Below, piece by piece: positions 6,523-9,001 of a DNA stretch of 9,001 nt; position 1 is the stretch's first letter, and each line of letters starts with the position of its first letter. The notes below the pieces were generated by a model. It was not told the DNA's origin. It was given only the letters and a program-made list of their open reading frames with translations, and searched no databases. Made by a program: the position numbers and the translations under genes. Source of the DNA: JAENVT01 sp031404635 (GTDB lineage Bacteria > Actinomycetota > Acidimicrobiia > Acidimicrobiales > Ilumatobacteraceae). Location of the stretch: assembly GCA_031404635.1 (NCBI GenBank), contig JANNHY010000010.1:1-9001 (forward strand), read 5' to 3'.

Positions 6523-7479
6523 ATGTCCAATGACGTTGTCGTGATCGCCGAGTGCGCCGGGGGCGTGCTCACCGATACCACCTTCGAGTTGCTCGGCAAA
6601 GCGCGCCAACTGGCGGACGGCTGGGGGGGCCAGGCGATTGCCGTGCTCGTCGGCAACGACGCGCTCGCCGGCCAACTCGGGGGCGCAGGCTTGGTGCTCA
6701 CCATCGATGGCCCGGGTCTCGGCGACTATTCCTCAGATTCCTACCTCGAGGCGATGATGGTCGCCGTCGCCGCGCGTACACCTCGGCTCGTGCTGTTGCC
6801 GACGACGACGGCCGGCCTCGACCTCGCTGGTGCCTTGTCGGTTCGGTGGGACGCTCCGCTCGTCTCGTATGTCGTCGACGTGGTCGCCGAGGGTGATGCC
6901 ATCGTGACTACATCGCAGATCTATGGAGGCAAGATCATGGCCGAGGCGGTGATCACCACCGAACGCGCCGTCGCCGCGGTCATAGCCAGCTCGTTCCCGG
7001 CAAATGCGGGGCGCCAAGACGGAAATCCGGTGATCGAGGCGTTGACGCCGCCGGCTTCAAGCGGGCGAGTCAAATTTCGTTCGCGGGCCGAGCCCGCCGG
7101 GGGCGACGTCGACATCACCGAGGTCGATCTGCTCGTGGCGGTCGGACGTGGCATCGGATCCAAGGACGACATCGACTTGGTGCAGGAGTTCGCCAACGCC
7201 ATCGGCGCACCGGTCGCCGCGTCCCGCCCGATCGTCGATGCCGGTTGGCTTCCCAAGACCCGCCAGGTGGGCAAGTCCGGCCTCAAGGTCAAGCCCCGCG
7301 CCTATGTGATGTTCGGGATCTCGGGCGCGCCGGAGCATCTCGAAGGGATGCGCGACGCCGAGTTGATCATCGCCTGCAACACCGACGCCAAGGCCCCGAT
7401 CTTCGATGTCGCCCACTATGGGACGACCGTCGACCTGTTCGATCTGCTCCCCGAGCTGACGGAGAAGGCCGGCGGATGA
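6523..7479 (+). CDS. etfA: Electron transfer flavoprotein alpha subunit
   Basis: This 318-residue protein has the normal EtfA length. The N-terminal half is the Rossmann-like ETF domain. The C-terminal FAD-binding domain is complete: VGRGIGSKDD, ASRPIVDAGWLPKTRQVG, the KSG-x-x-VKP segment, MFGISGAPEHLEGM, and ACNTDAKAPIFDVAHYG. These align with the FAD-contacting segments of characterised EtfA proteins, including the GISGA and N-x-D motifs. It partners the EtfB encoded immediately upstream. Its stop overlaps the ATG of the membrane EtfD-like gene (ATGA), so the three products are probably made together. No unusual residue is apparent. Confidence 0.95.
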   Translation: MSNDVVVIAECAGGVLTDTTFELLGKARQLADGWGGQAIAVLVGNDALAGQLGGAGLVLTIDGPGLGDYSSDSYLEAMMVAVAARTPRLVLLPTTTAGLDLAGALSVRWDAPLVSYVVDVVAEGDAIVTTSQIYGGKIMAEAVITTERAVAAVIASSFPANAGRQDGNPVIEALTPPASSGRVKFRSRAEPAGGDVDITEVDLLVAVGRGIGSKDDIDLVQEFANAIGAPVAASRPIVDAGWLPKTRQVGKSGLKVKPRAYVMFGISGAPEHLEGMRDAELIIACNTDAKAPIFDVAHYGTTVDLFDLLPELTEKAGG

Positions 7480-9001
7480 TCGACGTCGTGCTGGGCAGCG
7501 TCGATGGCGAGACGCGCGAGGTCTTCGAGGACTTCTCCACCATCGGCAAGGTGGTGTTCTACGTGCTCTCGACGGCCGCCATCGTGGTGTTTGTCTGGGG
7601 ATTCTGGAGCCGGGTCGCCAAGTACCGCCAGGGTCGCCCGGCGCGTCGCCACAAGCGAATCGACTCGCTCTACGTGATCGCGTCGAACAGCAGCATCGCC
7701 AAAGGTGACTTCGGAGCAGGTGTCGCCCACTTCTTCATCTTGTGGGGTTTCATCACGCTGTTCGTCGGCACCGTCATCTTGACGATCGACGAGGACATCG
7801 TCCGGCTGTTCTTCGGCGAGGAGCGCAGCTTCTTCAAGGGAGTGTTCTACGTCACGTATTCGCTCGTGCTCGACACGATGGGACTCGCCTTCCTCGTCGC
7901 CCTCGGCTTCATGGCGCTGCGGCGTTGGGTAGGTCACGAGCCGGCACTCGACTACACCCGTGCCGAGCAACCCGAAGGTGGATACTCGCGGCGAGGCTTC
8001 GAACACGGCGATCAGCTCTTTGTCGGAATATTGGCCTTCATCCTCGTCACCGGGTTTCTCCATGAGGGCTTGCGCATCCGAGCCAGCGAGTTCCCCGACT
8101 TCGAGATCTGGTCGCCGGTCGGCTGGCTGGTCGCCAAGGCGATCCGCAGTATCGGCATCGGCGCCGACAGCGCCGACACCTTGCGCCTCGACGTGTGGTG
8201 GGTTCACTCCCTCGCTGCGCTCGGCTTCGTCGCCTATATCCCGTTCTCGAAGGCGATGCACATGGTCACCGACACGGCGAACCTCGTCGTCCACGATCCG
8301 GCGACGTCTCGCAACCTGCCGGCCCCAGCGCCGGCCGGATCCGGCACTCATTTCGGATTGCAAACTATCGGCGACTTCACCTGGAAGCAGTTGCTCGACC
8401 TCGATGCGTGTACGAAATGCGGTCGCTGCCACGTCGCCTGCCCGGCGACCGCGAGCGGAGCGCCCCTGTCGCCGCGTGACTTGATCCTCGACCTGCGCCA
8501 GTGGGCGGACGGCGCCGGGCGAACATTCACTCTGCTCGACCACGAATCGCGCCCAACGGCGAGCGGCCCGCTCGCCACGAGCGCGACGACCTTGGCTGGC
8601 GGCGTGATACCAGCCGAAACGCTGTGGGCCTGCACGACTTGTATGGCCTGTGTCGAGGCCTGCCCAGTCGGAATCGAACACGTCCCCACCATCGTCGCCC
8701 TGCGCCGCAGTCTGGTCGAGGAAGGCTCGATGGAGCCGAGCCTCCAAGAGGCTCTGCAGAACATCGCCCAGAAGGGCAACTCGTTCGGCAAGTCGGGCCG
8801 TCAACGGGCCCGCTGGACCAAGGAGCTCGACTTCACCGTCACCGACGCACGCACCGAACCCGTGCGGTATCTGTGGTTCGTTGGTGACTTCGCCTCCTTC
8901 GACGAGCGCCTGCAGGAAGTCTCGCGCACCGTCGCCCGCATCCTGCACGAGGCCGGGGTGAGCTTCGGTATCCTCTACGAGGACGAACGCAACGCCGGCA
9001 A
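7476..9001 (+). CDS. EtfD/HdrD-like membrane iron-sulfur oxidoreductase, 3' end outside the window
   Basis: This open frame has no stop before the edge, giving 508 visible residues. Hydrophobic segments at about 23-44, 83-104, 124-147, 179-195 and 242-257 form a NarI-like cytochrome b domain. His85, His196, His244 and His262 lie in or near membrane segments and are candidate heme ligands. A first 4Fe-4S motif follows (C312-x2-C315-x2-C318-x3-C322-P), then a second (C386-x2-C389-x2-C392-x3-C396-P), separated by an Ala/Thr/Gly-rich linker. The beginning of the first CCG half is reached at the edge, ending YEDERNAG. This architecture is that of EtfD, the membrane partner of EtfAB that exchanges electrons with the quinone pool. 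The ATG overlaps the etfA stop (ATGA), with a GGAGAAGG purine tract ahead. Residues from 386 on are paralogous to the start of the protein at 96. At its first CCG position it shows DERNAG rather than a Cys-containing motif. Confidence 0.85.
   Translation, partial: MIDVVLGSVDGETREVFEDFSTIGKVVFYVLSTAAIVVFVWGFWSRVAKYRQGRPARRHKRIDSLYVIASNSSIAKGDFGAGVAHFFILWGFITLFVGTVILTIDEDIVRLFFGEERSFFKGVFYVTYSLVLDTMGLAFLVALGFMALRRWVGHEPALDYTRAEQPEGGYSRRGFEHGDQLFVGILAFILVTGFLHEGLRIRASEFPDFEIWSPVGWLVAKAIRSIGIGADSADTLRLDVWWVHSLAALGFVAYIPFSKAMHMVTDTANLVVHDPATSRNLPAPAPAGSGTHFGLQTIGDFTWKQLLDLDACTKCGRCHVACPATASGAPLSPRDLILDLRQWADGAGRTFTLLDHESRPTASGPLATSATTLAGGVIPAETLWACTTCMACVEACPVGIEHVPTIVALRRSLVEEGSMEPSLQEALQNIAQKGNSFGKSGRQRARWTKELDFTVTDARTEPVRYLWFVGDFASFDERLQEVSRTVARILHEAGVSFGILYEDERNAG

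Noticed and set aside
7416..8948. A 510-residue minus-strand open frame opposite the membrane protein
   Set aside because: It is antisense to the EtfD-like gene, whose transmembrane segments, cysteine motifs and ATGA start are clear. The minus frame is a by-product of high GC codon use, with Asp/Glu/Arg/Val-rich sequence and no recognisable motif.

Overview
The window is a dense block of GC-rich coding DNA with frequent GTG starts and strong G/C bias in third codon positions. This suits a high-GC bacterium, probably an actinobacterium (possibly Acidimicrobiia-like); the lineage is an impression, since there is no rRNA or marker gene. From about position 115 to the end every gene lies on the + strand, and nearly all neighbours overlap by 4 bp (GTGA or ATGA) or sit 3-18 bp apart, so this is almost certainly one operon running off the right edge.

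Layout: (1) 1-~118 is a short stretch that does not fit the rest. It reads best as the end of an unrelated minus-strand gene plus the start codon of another. (2) 96-1067 is the C-terminal part of an HdrD/EtfD-like iron-sulfur CCG protein, apparently cut at its 5' end inside a 4Fe-4S motif. (3) 1064-4639 and 4636-5730 form a lipoate module: a divergent lipoate ligase-like protein, a GcvH-like lipoyl carrier with an intact lipoylation lysine, a radical SAM enzyme, a second and more canonical lipoate ligase, and a second radical SAM enzyme with additional C-terminal cysteines. The two radical SAM proteins resemble the LipS1/LipS2 lipoyl synthase pair. (4) 5734-7479 encode EtfB and EtfA. (5) 7476 to the end encodes the first 508 residues of a membrane EtfD-like protein: NarI-like cytochrome b domain, two 4Fe-4S motifs, and the start of a CCG region.

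Working model (inference): the ligases and LipS-like enzymes build lipoate directly on the dedicated GcvH-like carrier. The carrier's dithiol/disulfide or a bound substrate is then handled by the HdrD-like proteins, and electrons pass between EtfAB and the membrane quinone pool through the EtfD-like protein. The layout recalls the sHdr-LbpA sulfur-oxidation loci, where a lipoate-binding protein and its own LipS1/LipS2/ligase set accompany heterodisulfide reductase-like subunits. Here the partners are EtfAB and EtfD/HdrD-like proteins, and no sHdr core subunit, glycine-cleavage P/T/L protein or 2-oxoacid dehydrogenase is visible. The substrate cannot be deduced from the window. There is no gene-free stretch longer than 300 bases; no RNA gene, insertion sequence, CRISPR array or terminator was seen.
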